From: Marinomonas posidonica IVIA-Po-181
GTDB lineage: Bacteria; Pseudomonadota; Gammaproteobacteria; Pseudomonadales; Marinomonadaceae
Assembly: GCF_000214215.1 (NCBI RefSeq)
Contig: NC_015559.1
Coordinates: forward strand, 3,459,001-3,523,000
Reading direction: 5' to 3'
DNA length: 64,000 bases
In this document: positions 35,283-45,780 of the stretch, piece after piece
How the letters are laid out: each line of letters starts with the position of its first letter
Position numbering within the stretch: the stretch's first letter is position 1
Program-made: the position numbers and the translations under genes
The notes under the pieces: model-generated
What the model saw: only the letters and a program-made list of their open reading frames with translations
Databases searched by the model: none
Told to the model about the DNA's origin: nothing

Positions 35283-36740
35283 ATGGCACATCAGCAGCAA
35301 TACATTCACGGCCGCTACCATGCATCCACCAGCGGAGAACATTTCGAAAGCATTAACCCAGCCACTGGGGAAATCATCGCGACGGTAGAACATGCTGGTC
35401 AAGCAGAGCTAGATGCTGCCGTTGAGTCTGCCAAACAAGGCCAAAAAGTATGGGCAGCGATGAGCCCAGTTGAGCGCGGCCGCATCCTTAAAAAAGCCGC
35501 TGAGTTGCTTCGCGAACGCAATGAAGAGTTGGCTCGTTTAGAAGTACTAGACACAGGTAAACCACTACAAGAAGCCATCTGCGTCGACATTGAAACGGGC
35601 GCCGATGTGATTGAATACTACGCGGGTCTAACCGATAAAATCCAAGGCGAATACCAAGACCTAGGCAATGGCAACTTTTTCTACACACGCCGTGAGCCAT
35701 TGGGAATTTGTGCCGGTATTGGTGCTTGGAACTACCCGATCCAAATCGCCATGTGGAAATCAGGCCCAGCCCTTGCTGCGGGCAATGCGATGATCTTCAA
35801 ACCATCCGAAGAAACCCCTTTGAGCGCACTAAAACTGGCGGAAATTTTCACCGAAGCGGGCCTACCAAACGGTGTTTTCAACGTCGTTCAAGGCGATGGT
35901 CGCACTGGTCAAATGATTACCGCGCACCCAGAAATCGACAAAGTCTCTTTTACCGGCGAAGTCGGCACGGGGAAAAAAGTCATGACCGCATCGGCACAAA
36001 CGCTTAAAGAAGTGACCATGGAATTAGGCGGTAAATCCCCCATGATCATCTTCCCAGACATGCCGGTTGACCAAGCCGTCTCAGCGGCCATGCTGGCAAA
36101 TTTCTATACTCAAGGTGAGGTTTGCACCAATGGTACGCGCGTCTTTGTTCATGAAGACATCTTAGAGGCGTTCACCAAAGAGTTAAAAGAACGTACCGAA
36201 GCCATGATCATCGGTGATCCTATGGACATGGAAACCCAAGTAGGTGCACTTATCTCAAAAGATCACATGCAAAAAGTGCTGGGGTACATTGAAGCCGCGA
36301 AAAACGCTGGGGCAACCTTGCTATGCGGCGGCTATCAAGTAACGGAAAACGGCTTGGACAAAGGCGCGTTTGTGGCTCCAACGGTTTTCACCGATTGCAC
36401 CGACGATATGCCGCAAGTAAAAGACGAGATCTTTGGCCCAGTAATGTCCGTACTAAGCTTCGAAGACGAAGACGAAGCCATTGCCCGTGCCAATGACACC
36501 AAGCTTGGTTTAGCGGCTGGTGTCTTTACAAAAGATTTTGCCCGTGCGCATCGTGTGATTAGCCAGATGCAAGCCGGTATTTGCTGGATCAATGCATGGG
36601 GCGCTTCCCCTGCAGAAATGCCAGTAGGCGGTTACAAAGAGTCTGGGATTGGCCGCGAAAATGGCATCGACACACTGTATCACTACACTCAAAACAAGAG
36701 TGTGTTTGTTGAGCTAAACGATATCCCTAGCCCTTACTAA
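35283..36740 (+). CDS. betB: Betaine aldehyde dehydrogenase BetB
   Basis: This 485-residue NAD(P)-dependent enzyme oxidises betaine aldehyde to glycine betaine, the second step in making this osmoprotectant from choline. Catalytic Glu in [10 protein letters not shown] near residues 246-255 and catalytic Cys in [13 protein letters not shown] are present, with the BetB-typical [25 protein letters not shown] region. AGAGGCAATCAAC precedes the ATG. It is followed by betA with a 12-nt gap. Confidence 0.96.
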   Translation: MAHQQQYIHGRYHASTSGEHFESINPATGEIIATVEHAGQAELDAAVESAKQGQKVWAAMSPVERGRILKKAAELLRERNEELARLEVLDTGKPLQEAICVDIETGADVIEYYAGLTDKIQGEYQDLGNGNFFYTRREPLGICAGIGAWNYPIQIAMWKSGPALAAGNAMIFKPSEETPLSALKLAEIFTEAGLPNGVFNVVQGDGRTGQMITAHPEIDKVSFTGEVGTGKKVMTASAQTLKEVTMELGGKSPMIIFPDMPVDQAVSAAMLANFYTQGEVCTNGTRVFVHEDILEAFTKELKERTEAMIIGDPMDMETQVGALISKDHMQKVLGYIEAAKNAGATLLCGGYQVTENGLDKGAFVAPTVFTDCTDDMPQVKDEIFGPVMSVLSFEDEDEAIARANDTKLGLAAGVFTKDFARAHRVISQMQAGICWINAWGASPAEMPVGGYKESGIGRENGIDTLYHYTQNKSVFVELNDIPSPY

Positions 36741-36752
36741 GTGAGAGAAACC

Positions 36753-38420
36753 ATGACAAACGAAACTTACGACTATGTGATTGTCGGTGCAGGATCAGCA
36801 GGTTGTGTGTTAGCCGACCGATTGACAGAAAGTGGTGAACACAAGGTATTGCTGCTGGAAATGGGCGGCTCAGATAAAAGCATCTTTATCCAGATGCCAA
36901 CCGCACTGTCTTACCCAATGAACAGTGACAAATATGCATGGCAGTTTCATACGGAAAAAGAGCCTGGTCTGGATGATCGTGAAATGCATTGCCCGCGCGG
37001 GAAAGTATTAGGTGGCTCCTCTTCTATCAATGGCATGGTCTACGTACGAGGCCATGCTTGTGATTTTGATGAGTGGGAAGAACATGGGGCCAAAGGGTGG
37101 AACTATCAGTCTTGTCTACCTTATTTCAAAAAAGCCGAATCATGGAAAGGCGGGGCTGACTTGTATCGTGGTAGTGAAGGTCCTCTTGCGACCAACAATG
37201 GCAACGACATGAGCTATAACCCACTCTATCAAGCCTTTATTGAAGCAGGAAACGAAGCTGGCTACGGTAAAACCGACGATTACAACGGTCAACGCCAAGA
37301 AGGCTTTGGCCCAATGCACATGACAGTGAAAAACGGAGTGAGAGCGTCTACGTCTAACGTGTATTTACGTCGTGCGATGAAGCGCGCCAACCTTACTGTA
37401 AAAACGGGTGTGCTGTCCCACAAGGTGTTATTCGATGGTAAAAAAGCCGTTGGTATCGAATACAGCAAACATGGCAAAGCACAGCAAGTCAGCGCGACTC
37501 AAGAAGTCATTCTGTCAGCTGGCTCTGTTGGCTCACCACAACTGTTACAACTGTCGGGGGTAGGCCCAAAAGACGTTCTCGAAAAAGCCGGCGTTCCTGT
37601 GCTTCATGACCTACCAGGGGTGGGGGAAAACCTACAGGACCATTTGGAAGTCTACTTCCAATACCGTTGTAAACAGCCTGTGACCTTAAATGGCAAGTTG
37701 GACTTGATCAGCAAGGGCTTGATTGGCACTCGCTGGATCCTATTCAAAAACGGTTTAGGAGCCACCAACCACTTTGAATCCTGCGGCTTTATCCGTTCTC
37801 GAGCAGGCTTAAAATGGCCAAACATTCAATACCACTTTTTACCTGCGGCAATGCGCTACGATGGCCGTTCAGCCTTTGATGGTCATGGTTATCAAGTGCA
37901 CGTTGGTCCAAACAAGCCAGAAAGTCGTGGCAAGTTATGGATTGAATCTGCGGATCCGGCGGCCAAGCCGCGGATCGTGTTTAACTACATTTCCACCGAG
38001 CAAGACAAGCAAGATTGGCGCGATACCATTCGCCTAAGTCGAGAAATCTTGCAGCAGTCCGCTTTGGATGACTACCGTGGTGAAGAAATCCAACCCGGCC
38101 TTAACGTGCAAACTGATGAAGAAATTGATAAGTGGGTAAAAGACAACGTCGAAAGTGCTTATCACCCATCTTGTACCTGTAAAATGGGCGATGATAATGA
38201 CCCTATGGCAGTGCTCGATGCGTCTTGTCAGGTTCGTGGCTTAGAGAGCTTGCGCGTGGTTGACTCTTCCATCTTCCCAACCATCACTAACGGTAACTTA
38301 AATGCCCCAACCATCATGGTAGCGGAAAAAGCAGCTGACATGATTCTCGGTAAAGCAGCATTACCAAGTTTGGACGCACCCGTCTGGATTCACCCAGAAT
38401 ACGAAACCAAACAGCGCTAA
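36753..38420 (+). CDS. betA: Choline dehydrogenase BetA
   Basis: This 555-residue FAD-dependent GMC oxidoreductase, membrane-associated, oxidises choline to betaine aldehyde. It begins [21 protein letters not shown] (FAD site) and has [22 protein letters not shown] and the C-terminal HPSCTCKMG and [21 protein letters not shown] with active-site His/Asn. The ATG at 36753 is used, as the GTG at 36741 lacks a ribosome site. A strong terminator follows. Genes betT and betI of the usual cluster are not here. Confidence 0.96.
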   Translation: MTNETYDYVIVGAGSAGCVLADRLTESGEHKVLLLEMGGSDKSIFIQMPTALSYPMNSDKYAWQFHTEKEPGLDDREMHCPRGKVLGGSSSINGMVYVRGHACDFDEWEEHGAKGWNYQSCLPYFKKAESWKGGADLYRGSEGPLATNNGNDMSYNPLYQAFIEAGNEAGYGKTDDYNGQRQEGFGPMHMTVKNGVRASTSNVYLRRAMKRANLTVKTGVLSHKVLFDGKKAVGIEYSKHGKAQQVSATQEVILSAGSVGSPQLLQLSGVGPKDVLEKAGVPVLHDLPGVGENLQDHLEVYFQYRCKQPVTLNGKLDLISKGLIGTRWILFKNGLGATNHFESCGFIRSRAGLKWPNIQYHFLPAAMRYDGRSAFDGHGYQVHVGPNKPESRGKLWIESADPAAKPRIVFNYISTEQDKQDWRDTIRLSREILQQSALDDYRGEEIQPGLNVQTDEEIDKWVKDNVESAYHPSCTCKMGDDNDPMAVLDASCQVRGLESLRVVDSSIFPTITNGNLNAPTIMVAEKAADMILGKAALPSLDAPVWIHPEYETKQR

Positions 38421-38434
38421 ACCAGTACTGAAAC

Positions 38435-38474
38435 AAAAAAGCGCATGGCAAACTCTTTGCCATGCGCTTTTTTT
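38435..38474. terminator. Bidirectional terminator between betA and cpdB
   Basis: A 12-pair perfect stem (GCGCATGGCAAA / TTTGCCATGCGC, loop CTC) spans 38441-38467 and is flanked by A6 and T7. It can stop transcription from both convergent genes. Confidence 0.93.
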
Positions 38475-38501
38475 AACTCCGCCATTCACGGAAAAAACCA
38501 C

Positions 38502-40436
38502 TTATTTCAATTCAAAGACCGCAAAACCTTTGCTGTCCATAGACTGATAAATCATGTTGTCACCCGCCGCTTCTTTTGCTTTTGACGCAGTAGAGAACAA
38601 GACTTTCGCCTGACCAAAATCCGTAAAGGACCAATTGTTGTCTGCCGCTGGATTAATGCTTTTTTGGCTTAACAAGTAGTTCGCCACCACATCACGGTTT
38701 TTGTCTGGCGCATCAATGACAATGGTGTCTCCGGACAAGTTCGGGAAGCTACCACCACCGCCTGCACGATAATTGTTGGTCGCCACAAGGAAGTCTGCTG
38801 TCATATCCATGGGTTTACTCTGGAACATCACATCCACGATACGGTGAGCATGTGGATTCGTGACCTTGCCCTCAGCGTCATAGCGCGCTGCTTGCGTCAC
38901 ATCGATACGGTAAGAGATGCCATCAATCACATCAAAGTTATAGGTTGGGAAAGACATATTCACCAAATCTTGAGCGGTTTTTGAGCTCGCATCGATTTGA
39001 TTAAACTGACCCGCCGCTCGCTCTAGCCATTCCACCACTTGCGCCCCGGTTAACTTCACCACTTTTAGATCATTTGGGTAAATGTATAAGTCACTCACAT
39101 TCTTCAATGCGATATCACCTTTAGGCACATCCGTGTAGTAATCTGGACCACCACGTCCACCAGCTTTGAACGGCGCCGCTGCGGATAGGATCGGCAAACC
39201 TTCATAAGAAGTACCACGGACAATGTTTTCCACATACCAAACCTGAGCATTGTTAACGATCTGAATGGATGGGTCATCTTGCACTAAGGCAAAGAAGCTA
39301 TTGATGTCTGCGGTTGATACACCCACTTTGCGACGCATATACGCTAAAGTGCCTTCGTGTTCGGTTTCAACCGCATCGTTAATGGTTGCATCCGCTTCAA
39401 CTAATGGGATGGTGTTACGGCCTTCACGACGAGAAATAGCACGAACTTCGGCTTTACCATCTGCCACTTTCCAACCATCGCCAGAAGGTTCAAGCGTCAA
39501 ATCAACAACCCCTAGATGAGATCCCCAAAATCCCGGCATGGTCGCTGGCTTGCCATAGACAGTTCCTTTATCACTGTTCACCCCTTCAAATTGTCCAATC
39601 GCTTTGTCACCAGGGAAAACTCGATGAGAATGGCCAAATAAAATCGCATCAATGCCCCCAACTTTCGCCAAATGGTAAGAGGCATGCTCTTCCCCTTTCA
39701 GATAAGGCGAATTCATCATGCCACTGTGAGGAATAGCGATGATCACATCCGCGCCTTTTTGCTTCATTTCAGGTACGTATTTATTAGCTGTTTCAATGAT
39801 GTCTTTTGCAATGACCTTGTCGGTGAGATTGTCTTTATCCCACGTCATAATTTGCGGTGGTACAAATCCAATGTAACCAATATTCACGGTTTGCTGTTGA
39901 CCGTCTGAATCAAGGAAAACCTTTTCTTTGATCAAATAAGGCTGGAAGTAAGGTTGATCATTTGACGGATCTTGGTCGCCATCGTCGACATACACGTTGG
40001 CACTCACGTACGGGAAGTTCGCACCGCTCAAACTCTTCATCAGAAAGTCTAAGCCGTAGTTGAATTCATGATTGCCGATATTACCCACATCATAATCCAG
40101 CAAATTCATGGCCTTAAAGGCCGGGTGAGTTTCACCAAAACGTAAAACACGACCTTTTGCGACGTAATCCCCTAGTGGCGTACCCTGCAGCAAATCACCA
40201 TTGTCGACCAATACGGAATTGGTCACTTCAGCGCGTGCGGCCTTGATCAAGGTAGCGACGCGAGACAAACCAACCGCATCGCTTTGTTTATCGCCATAGT
40301 AATCATAATCCACCAAATTCATATGAATATCCGTGGTTTCCATAACTCGCAAGTCAATCGTAGAGGCCTGCGCTAAGGAAGCAAAGGCTAAAGAAGAGGC
40401 TAAAAAAGCCGCCCTCTTAGAAAGGTCGAACGTCAT
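38502..40436 (-). CDS. cpdB: 2',3'-cyclic-nucleotide 2'-phosphodiesterase/3'-nucleotidase CpdB
   Basis: This 644-residue periplasmic bifunctional phosphoesterase recovers nucleosides and phosphate from RNA breakdown products. The signal peptide (about 1-24, ending AQAS) is followed by metallophosphatase motifs METTDIHMN, DNGDLLQGTPLGDY, GNIGNHEFNYG and FGHSHRVF. The C-terminal 5'-nucleotidase domain has NNYRAGGGGSFP. Length is close to E. coli CpdB (647). It stands alone and could respond to phosphate status. Confidence 0.95.
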   Translation of the reverse strand: MTFDLSKRAAFLASSLAFASLAQASTIDLRVMETTDIHMNLVDYDYYGDKQSDAVGLSRVATLIKAARAEVTNSVLVDNGDLLQGTPLGDYVAKGRVLRFGETHPAFKAMNLLDYDVGNIGNHEFNYGLDFLMKSLSGANFPYVSANVYVDDGDQDPSNDQPYFQPYLIKEKVFLDSDGQQQTVNIGYIGFVPPQIMTWDKDNLTDKVIAKDIIETANKYVPEMKQKGADVIIAIPHSGMMNSPYLKGEEHASYHLAKVGGIDAILFGHSHRVFPGDKAIGQFEGVNSDKGTVYGKPATMPGFWGSHLGVVDLTLEPSGDGWKVADGKAEVRAISRREGRNTIPLVEADATINDAVETEHEGTLAYMRRKVGVSTADINSFFALVQDDPSIQIVNNAQVWYVENIVRGTSYEGLPILSAAAPFKAGGRGGPDYYTDVPKGDIALKNVSDLYIYPNDLKVVKLTGAQVVEWLERAAGQFNQIDASSKTAQDLVNMSFPTYNFDVIDGISYRIDVTQAARYDAEGKVTNPHAHRIVDVMFQSKPMDMTADFLVATNNYRAGGGGSFPNLSGDTIVIDAPDKNRDVVANYLLSQKSINPAADNNWSFTDFGQAKVLFSTASKAKEAAGDNMIYQSMDSKGFAVFELK

Positions 40437-40599
40437 GTTACTACTCCATCAAACTAAGTTAATATTCCAACTTTTCAATACTTACCAAATAGTCAGTTTT
40501 TGATGATAGAACGAAAACGTGATGACTTCATGATTTTTTTATGACAACAACAAATCTCTTTGCTACACCCAATGCCTCTAGTTCTGATCCCCGATCTTG

Positions 40600-41364
40600 T
40601 TATGAATTTTGTGCATCGGTCTTCCTTGCGATGTACACACCGTAGCTAAAATACGCTTTGTATTTTTCATACAGTGCCATTTCATGGCGCTCTGCCTCAA
40701 CGATGGCTTGGGCCTCTGCACTATCTCCATTGCGACTCAAAAAGGCATCAAAACTCTTGCGCATTGGGTCATAATAATGATCAAGCCAACAATGTTCTGG
40801 CAGAGCGAAGTATCCGATCGGTGTATAGCCGCTGTCTTCTAGTAACGCGATCTTTGCCGAGGCGGTATCTGTCTCTGGATATTCATTGTCCCAATAATCT
40901 TGAAGCGCCAATGGACGAGAGCTTGTAAGCCAAGTAATCTCTGAAACAACCAGCAGCCCGCCAGGCTTCAAATAGCGCTTCCAATCTGCGATCCCCTTTT
41001 CAAAACCAAGATTATAGATAGCCCCTTCAGACCAAATAACATCGAAAGTCTCATTCTCAAACGGAAGCTGTTCCATTGATGCGCAAAGAGGGTTGATTTT
41101 GTCTTCTACTCCCTCATCCCGAGCGCGAGCACTCAGAACATCGATAAAGTCCTGAAGGAAATCTACGGCCGTAATTTTTGCGTTCAAAAGACGAGCCAAC
41201 GTCAATGTTGAGGCTCCAGTGCCACAACCAATATCGGCAATGTTTAATGGCGTATTTCTGTCTAATCCCGCCATACTAATCGCTTTTTCAGTCTCAGCAT
41301 CACTACCGGGGCCTTGTCGATTAGCGTCTTTATGCATATCGATAAGTAATTTCAATTCATCCAC
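40600..41364 (-). CDS. Class I SAM-dependent methyltransferase
   Basis: This 254-residue protein from the GTG at 41364 has AGAGG nine bases upstream. An ATG at 41421 has no ribosome site and adds 19 residues not typical of the family. It contains RQGPGSDAETEKAISMAGL, then SAM motif NIADIGCGTGASTLTLARLL and EGAIYNLGFEKGIADWKRYLKPGG. Related proteins are annotated UbiE-like, but the methyl acceptor is unknown. It is not part of an operon. Confidence 0.85.
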   Translation of the reverse strand: MDELKLLIDMHKDANRQGPGSDAETEKAISMAGLDRNTPLNIADIGCGTGASTLTLARLLNAKITAVDFLQDFIDVLSARARDEGVEDKINPLCASMEQLPFENETFDVIWSEGAIYNLGFEKGIADWKRYLKPGGLLVVSEITWLTSSRPLALQDYWDNEYPETDTASAKIALLEDSGYTPIGYFALPEHCWLDHYYDPMRKSFDAFLSRNGDSAEAQAIVEAERHEMALYEKYKAYFSYGVYIARKTDAQNS

Positions 41365-41754
41365 AACTGCTTTCCTCTGGGTTGGTCGCCATTGACATAA
41401 TGCGTGCTTATAGGACGACATAATGGAGGTCTATCATGTCTGACCATAGCATATTATAGAGTGGCTTAGTCTCTCACCAAAAAGCGTGTTGAAATCACTT
41501 ACATTGAAGACCAAGGTGACACAGCCTCCCTTCACTTTGGTCGTATCTTTCCTAGGAAGGAGAAGGGAAAAATACGTTGACCCAAAGAGAATCAGAAAAA
41601 CCAAAAACAACTTATACTGTCAAATAAAAAACAGTTTTAGATGTTATTGAATACCTGAAGCAATGCGTCTTTCAGTACTTAAATAAAACCTATTGGTGAC
41701 TTTTGCCTCTCTTAGACAAAAGTCACCCGCTCAGTGAAACGCTAACCAAAGCAG
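41365..41754. other. Intergenic region without a confident gene
   Basis: About 390 bases between two minus-strand genes. The plus strand has a 36-codon open stretch (SLTKKRVEITYIEDQGDTAS onward, ending near 41579) with protein-like content but no start. It may be a remnant. Otherwise it holds the upstream region of the methyltransferase gene. Confidence 0.3.
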
Positions 41755-42432
41755 CTAACGCTTAAACCAGCGCCAGACAAAAAGAATGCGCATCAACGCG
41801 GCGGCAACATAGGTCATCGCGCAGGCGGTTAAAATACGTTTTACCTTGGGCAAATCCTGCTGCGGGATATAATTTCCCTGCGTTAGGATAGGCAAAGCTT
41901 TTTTAAAACTGGCGTCCCACTCTTCCGGCAAAATAGCAACCTGTACAAACACAGCTAACAATCCAGACAAGCCAACCACAGCAGCATGCAAAGGCACAGC
42001 ATAAGGCAAATGTAATATGGCCGAGATCACTGGCCAGCCCACTAACAAACCTGCCGTTAGACGATGAATACCGTGTGCTAGCGGTAAATACCGTGAACTC
42101 AAACGCGAAATTGGCTGCTGGGTTTCATGAGCAATGGCATGCCCCACTTCATGAGCCGCCACTGCCACCGCCGTCAGTGAACGCCCGGCTAGCACACTGG
42201 GACTCAAACGCACCCTGTGTTGTACGAAATCAAAATGATCCTGCCCCTCTTTTGCGGCTTCGACTTTGACCTCATTGAGCTCAAAGCGCTTCACCAGATG
42301 ATTGGCAAATTCCCCCCCTGTACCAGGAAGATCGGCTCGGTTCTTAGCGTAACGTTTTAAGGTATATTTCACCCAAAGGTTTGGACCAAATATCAGCCCT
42401 AATGCTAACGCCCCCACCAACACCCACAACAT
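41755..42432 (-). CDS. YugP-type zinc metallopeptidase (membrane)
   Basis: This 225-residue protein has the zinc protease motif HEVGHAIAHE near residues 94-103 and hydrophobic segments at the N-terminus (residues 1-20) and in the second half. It matches the Zn_peptidase_2 family (YugP in Bacillus), whose physiological substrates are unknown. The C-terminal tail is basic (RWFKR). It is divergent from the DnaJ-like gene. Confidence 0.9.
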   Translation of the reverse strand: MLWVLVGALALGLIFGPNLWVKYTLKRYAKNRADLPGTGGEFANHLVKRFELNEVKVEAAKEGQDHFDFVQHRVRLSPSVLAGRSLTAVAVAAHEVGHAIAHETQQPISRLSSRYLPLAHGIHRLTAGLLVGWPVISAILHLPYAVPLHAAVVGLSGLLAVFVQVAILPEEWDASFKKALPILTQGNYIPQQDLPKVKRILTACAMTYVAAALMRILFVWRWFKR

Positions 42433-42527
42433 AATGTCACCTTTTTTCGTTATCTTCTCGAGCCAAATTTGGCTCTTTTTCTAATCATCACATACACTGT
42501 ATGTCATTATTACTGGGAAAATGGATT

Positions 42528-43115
42528 ATGAAAAACCCTCTCATTGCGCCCATACTGGCAATCTTAAAAAACCACCCAAATGGTACCAGTGAGTTTGACA
42601 TACTCAAGTCTCTGCAACAGCAACTCCCTGAATTCAATCAACTGGCTGAGGACAATAATCTACAGCTGTTTCGCCAACACTTTCTTATTATGAACGCCCT
42701 TTACCAACTTCAAAGCCAACTTTGGCAAGAAGAAAACCTCATGCTCAGCATTCAAGCCACGCGCATTCACTTGTTAAATAATGAGCAAACCTCTGTGTCG
42801 GAGAACACCTATGTTAATAATAGTCCGGATGCCAAACTGGCCGCTTATTATTTGGATTGGAATGAATACGAACAAACGGATGTTGATGATGTTAGGCGTT
42901 TACTGGACAGTTTTTACAAGGGCATTTGCCTCACTGGCGACCGACAATCAGCATTGCAAACACTCCAACTCACCATAGACAATCCCAGCAAGTCAGAGAT
43001 AAAACAACAATATCGAAAACTCGCACAACAACATCACCCAGACCGAGGCGGAGATCAAGAGATCTTTATTAGTCTACGAGAAGCCTATGAACAGCTCATG
43101 CTAAAAGTCGGTTAG
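42528..43115 (+). CDS. DnaJ-related protein with C-terminal J domain
   Basis: This protein is 195 residues from the ATG at 42528, with another ATG at 42501 possible. The N-terminal part (PLIAPILAILKNHPNGTSEFDILKSL) is the DnaJ-related winged-helix-like domain. The C-terminal part holds a short J domain with the HHPDRGGD signature near residues 170-177. It probably stimulates an Hsp70 for a special client. The layout, J domain at the C-terminus, matches known gammaproteobacterial proteins. Confidence 0.9.
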   Translation: MKNPLIAPILAILKNHPNGTSEFDILKSLQQQLPEFNQLAEDNNLQLFRQHFLIMNALYQLQSQLWQEENLMLSIQATRIHLLNNEQTSVSENTYVNNSPDAKLAAYYLDWNEYEQTDVDDVRRLLDSFYKGICLTGDRQSALQTLQLTIDNPSKSEIKQQYRKLAQQHHPDRGGDQEIFISLREAYEQLMLKVG

Positions 43116-43203
43116 CAAAGTGTAAAAAGCCATCCAAAACATTGCTTTCACAGGCATAAGTACTCAAGATGAACATGCGCTGTCATTCGCGGTCAAAGAT
43201 TGA

Positions 43204-44388
43204 ATGAACAACTTCTTTTTGTTAAAACGAGTTTTATTTTTTATGTCCTTTGCTACTTTTTTGATTCGCTCTCGTCCTACCTTACGCCCACTTTATTTCA
43301 CAACTTTTGCCCTACTCGCCGCATGCAGTTATAACGAAATTGATCAATCCAATGACTTTGAAAATAATGGTCGTGACAGTAGCGCATTGAAGCGCAACAG
43401 CCTCTACTTAAAAGAAAGTCTACCGCCTGGATTACCTTACCCAGATAAAACGTTTCGTGACGGTTTAGCGCAACAGACCGCTTATCTAAATCGTTTATCA
43501 GATCGCCAATATCAACTCGAAAACACACAGGTCAGTTTAGCGGATTTGAAACACGTGTCCTATGAGCTGTCTTTGTGGCTCGACAACCCTAAGTACAGCC
43601 CGCATATAGTCGCACATCAATTGGCCGGACAGGACCAACGAGGTAATGTGCAGATTACCGGTTACTACGTTCCCATCATGCCGGTGAAACACTTTCCTGA
43701 CGAAGAATTCCGCTTTCCGCTTTACCGTAAACCAACACAAAAAAATGCCGAAGGGGGTTACCCATCTCGGGAGGAAATTGACTTCGAAAACGCTTTAGCA
43801 GGACAAGATTTAGAGATCGCTTACACGGCCAGTTTAGTCGATAATTTCTTTTTGCACGTTCAAGGCTCTGGCGTCATTGAATATGAAGACGGTGAACAGC
43901 GTTTATTGTCTTGGGGCGGCGTCAATGGTCACCCTTATCGAAGTATCGGCAAAGAGCTGATTGAGCGAGATGAAATTGATCGTGCGGACATCTCTGCACA
44001 AAGTATTCGCCAATGGTTAAAGGATCACCCTGATCGTATGCGCGAAATACTGTCCACCAATCCAAGCTACCTCTTCTTTAGTGAAGGCCAAACAAAACCG
44101 GTTGGTGCCGCCAACGTGCCACTCACGCCTTTGTATTCTGCGGCAGTCGATCCAAGCGTCATCCCACTAGGTTCCATTTTATTAGCGCAAGTGCCTAAGT
44201 TGGATCAAAGCGGTGAATTGATAGGTCATGAATTTCGCTTACTATTGGCGCAAGACAAAGGCGGCGCAATTAAAGGCGCTGGCCACATAGATTGGTATCA
44301 AGGTATTGGAGAAGAAGCTCATCGCTTGGCTGGCCAACTCAAACACTTTGGTAAAGTATGGTTATTATTGCCTGCGTCAAATAAATAG
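43204..44388 (+). CDS. mltA: Membrane-bound lytic murein transglycosylase A (MltA)
   Basis: This outer-membrane lipoprotein cleaves peptidoglycan glycan strands to anhydromuropeptides. It is 394 residues with lipobox LLAAC (Cys41). Starting at the internal ATG at 43243 (Cys28) would give a more normal signal length. MltA and 3D domains are shown by GYYVPIMP, VQGSGVIEYEDG, SAAVDPSVIPLGSILLA and AQDKGGAIKGAGHIDWYQG, which carry catalytic Asp residues. A strong bidirectional terminator follows. Confidence 0.94.
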   Translation: MNNFFLLKRVLFFMSFATFLIRSRPTLRPLYFTTFALLAACSYNEIDQSNDFENNGRDSSALKRNSLYLKESLPPGLPYPDKTFRDGLAQQTAYLNRLSDRQYQLENTQVSLADLKHVSYELSLWLDNPKYSPHIVAHQLAGQDQRGNVQITGYYVPIMPVKHFPDEEFRFPLYRKPTQKNAEGGYPSREEIDFENALAGQDLEIAYTASLVDNFFLHVQGSGVIEYEDGEQRLLSWGGVNGHPYRSIGKELIERDEIDRADISAQSIRQWLKDHPDRMREILSTNPSYLFFSEGQTKPVGAANVPLTPLYSAAVDPSVIPLGSILLAQVPKLDQSGELIGHEFRLLLAQDKGGAIKGAGHIDWYQGIGEEAHRLAGQLKHFGKVWLLLPASNK

Positions 44389-44423
44389 CCACAATATAAA
44401 GCCACTAAAAAATAAAGCCATTA

Positions 44424-44457
44424 AAAATGCCGCAGCGGATAACCGTTGCGGCATTTT
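44424..44457. terminator. Bidirectional terminator between mltA and tonB
   Basis: A stem of 15 pairs (one G-U) with loop ATAA; arms begin AAAATGCCGC and end GCGGCATTTT, so either strand has a U-rich 3' side. It lies between the convergent mltA and tonB genes. Confidence 0.88.
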
Positions 44458-44479
44458 CATTTACCCTTTGTCAGCACAC

Positions 44480-45352
44480 TTACCTTAAGTCACTCAATTT
44501 GAAGGATACTGGAATGTTAATTCTCAATTCCGCCTCCTGCATATCCTTCGAGAATTTTGGCAAAGGCGTCGCCTTTCGAATCATCTTGATCACGGCTTTG
44601 TCCAAGCGCTTATAGCCTGAGCTTTTGGTGATCTTCACATCAGAGACCGAACCGTCGGCATAAGCAATAAAGGATAAAGACACCACCCCTTCTTCATTAC
44701 GTCGACGCGATTGTCTTGGGTATCGCTTACTCTTCGCCAAGACCGCTTTAAGTTTGGAGAAGTAAGTCGCTTTTGCACCTGGGTTGCCACCTGTCGTCAC
44801 CGCATTACTGCTGCCGGTTGTGGCCTTCATGTTGGCCATAGAAGGTGGGGCGACTTTTTTCGGTGTCGCTTTCACCACTTTCTGAACAGGTTTTGGCTCT
44901 GGTTTTGGTTCTGGTTTTGGCTCTGGTTTTGGCTCTGGCTCTGGTTTTGGTTTTGGTTTTGGTTTAACCTTTTTCACTTCAATTGGAGACGCTTGCTTTA
45001 CCTCAACCGGCTTTGGCTCAACAATCGGTTCGGGCTCAACGATCGGTTCGGGCTCAATAATCGGTTCAGGCTCTATAACAGGTTCGGGGGCCGGTTCAAC
45101 TTCTGGTTCTGGCTCTGGTTCAACTTCGGGTTCTTCAATCGGCTCTTCAACTTCCTTAACCTCTTCTTGAGCGAGCGTCGTTTGTGCCGCAACCCCCAAG
45201 TCTCCCATCATGCCCAAATCAAACTCGATACCTTGGACACCCGCCGCTTGGCTTCCTTCAGAGTCGTGACTGTAGAAGGCAAAGTAAAACGCACCAGCGT
45301 GAACCGAAATAGCCAAACCGCCCGCCACAAACCAATGACGTGCAGAGATCAT
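44480..45352 (-). CDS. tonB: TonB energy transducer
   Basis: This 290-residue protein links the inner-membrane proton motor to outer-membrane TonB-dependent receptors. One N-terminal helix with His (VHAGAFYFAFY) is followed by a long Pro/Glu then Pro/Lys spacer (about residues 65-160, many EPEP, EPKP and KPKP units) that spans the periplasm. The C-terminal TonB domain has SRRRNEEGVVSLSFIAYADG and ITKSSGYKRLDKA. It overlaps exbD upstream. The repetitive spacer explains a long mirror frame on the other strand, which is not a gene. Confidence 0.95.
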   Translation of the reverse strand: MISARHWFVAGGLAISVHAGAFYFAFYSHDSEGSQAAGVQGIEFDLGMMGDLGVAAQTTLAQEEVKEVEEPIEEPEVEPEPEPEVEPAPEPVIEPEPIIEPEPIVEPEPIVEPKPVEVKQASPIEVKKVKPKPKPKPEPEPKPEPKPEPKPEPKPVQKVVKATPKKVAPPSMANMKATTGSSNAVTTGGNPGAKATYFSKLKAVLAKSKRYPRQSRRRNEEGVVSLSFIAYADGSVSDVKITKSSGYKRLDKAVIKMIRKATPLPKFSKDMQEAELRINIPVSFKLSDLR

Positions 45353-45780
45353 TGTGTTCCTCGCTCTAACTGAGTCGCTAAACTCACTTTAGTGAGTCCA
45401 GCTTGCCGAACTTGATCAAACACAGGTCGCAGTTTTTCTAGAGGGATATTGCCATCGGCTTTGATTTGCACCCAAAACCCATCTTTGTCTTGTGACGATG
45501 CAAACTCACGCTCCAGATAGTCTTTCACATCCTCTATCTGAAATACCTCATCTTCCACATACAGCTCATTATTTAGGCCCACAAAGATCGCTACACTGGG
45601 GTCTGTTTCAGCACGATTATCATTTATAGATTCAGGAGGAATGACAGCAATCGGATCCGCTTTCTGAATTTGCCCTGCCACCATGAAAAAAACCAACATA
45701 AGGAAAACCACATTGATCAAGGGCACCATATTGTCGTCATTTGAGGCATTTCGAGCGGCGTATTTTTCCCCTATTTTCAT
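45349..45780 (-). CDS. exbD: ExbD-family protein with Asn in place of the membrane Asp
   Basis: This 143-residue protein has one membrane helix (MVPLINVVFLMLVFFMVAG, about residues 18-36) and a periplasmic domain. In ExbD and TolR the helix has an Asp essential for proton-driven motion (Asp25 in E. coli). Here the codon AAT gives Asn23, while the neighbouring paralogue keeps Asp21. It overlaps tonB and the first exbD by four bases each. It is probably a partner in a mixed ExbD pair, or a diverged regulatory copy. Confidence 0.9.
   Translation of the reverse strand: MKIGEKYAARNASNDDNMVPLINVVFLMLVFFMVAGQIQKADPIAVIPPESINDNRAETDPSVAIFVGLNNELYVEDEVFQIEDVKDYLEREFASSQDKDGFWVQIKADGNIPLEKLRPVFDQVRQAGLTKVSLATQLERGTQ

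Noticed and set aside
35096..35284. 62-codon minus-strand frame in the betB upstream region
   Set aside because: It runs through the palindromic operator and promoter region and has no features of a gene.
41461..41579. Small gene in the gap before the zinc peptidase
   Set aside because: The 36-codon stretch has no start codon and no ribosome site. It is recorded only as a possible remnant.
44711..45373. Long plus-strand frame rich in Trp, Phe and Leu opposite tonB
   Set aside because: It mirrors the Pro-Glu/Pro-Lys repeats of TonB. The composition is an artefact and the minus-strand gene is certain.
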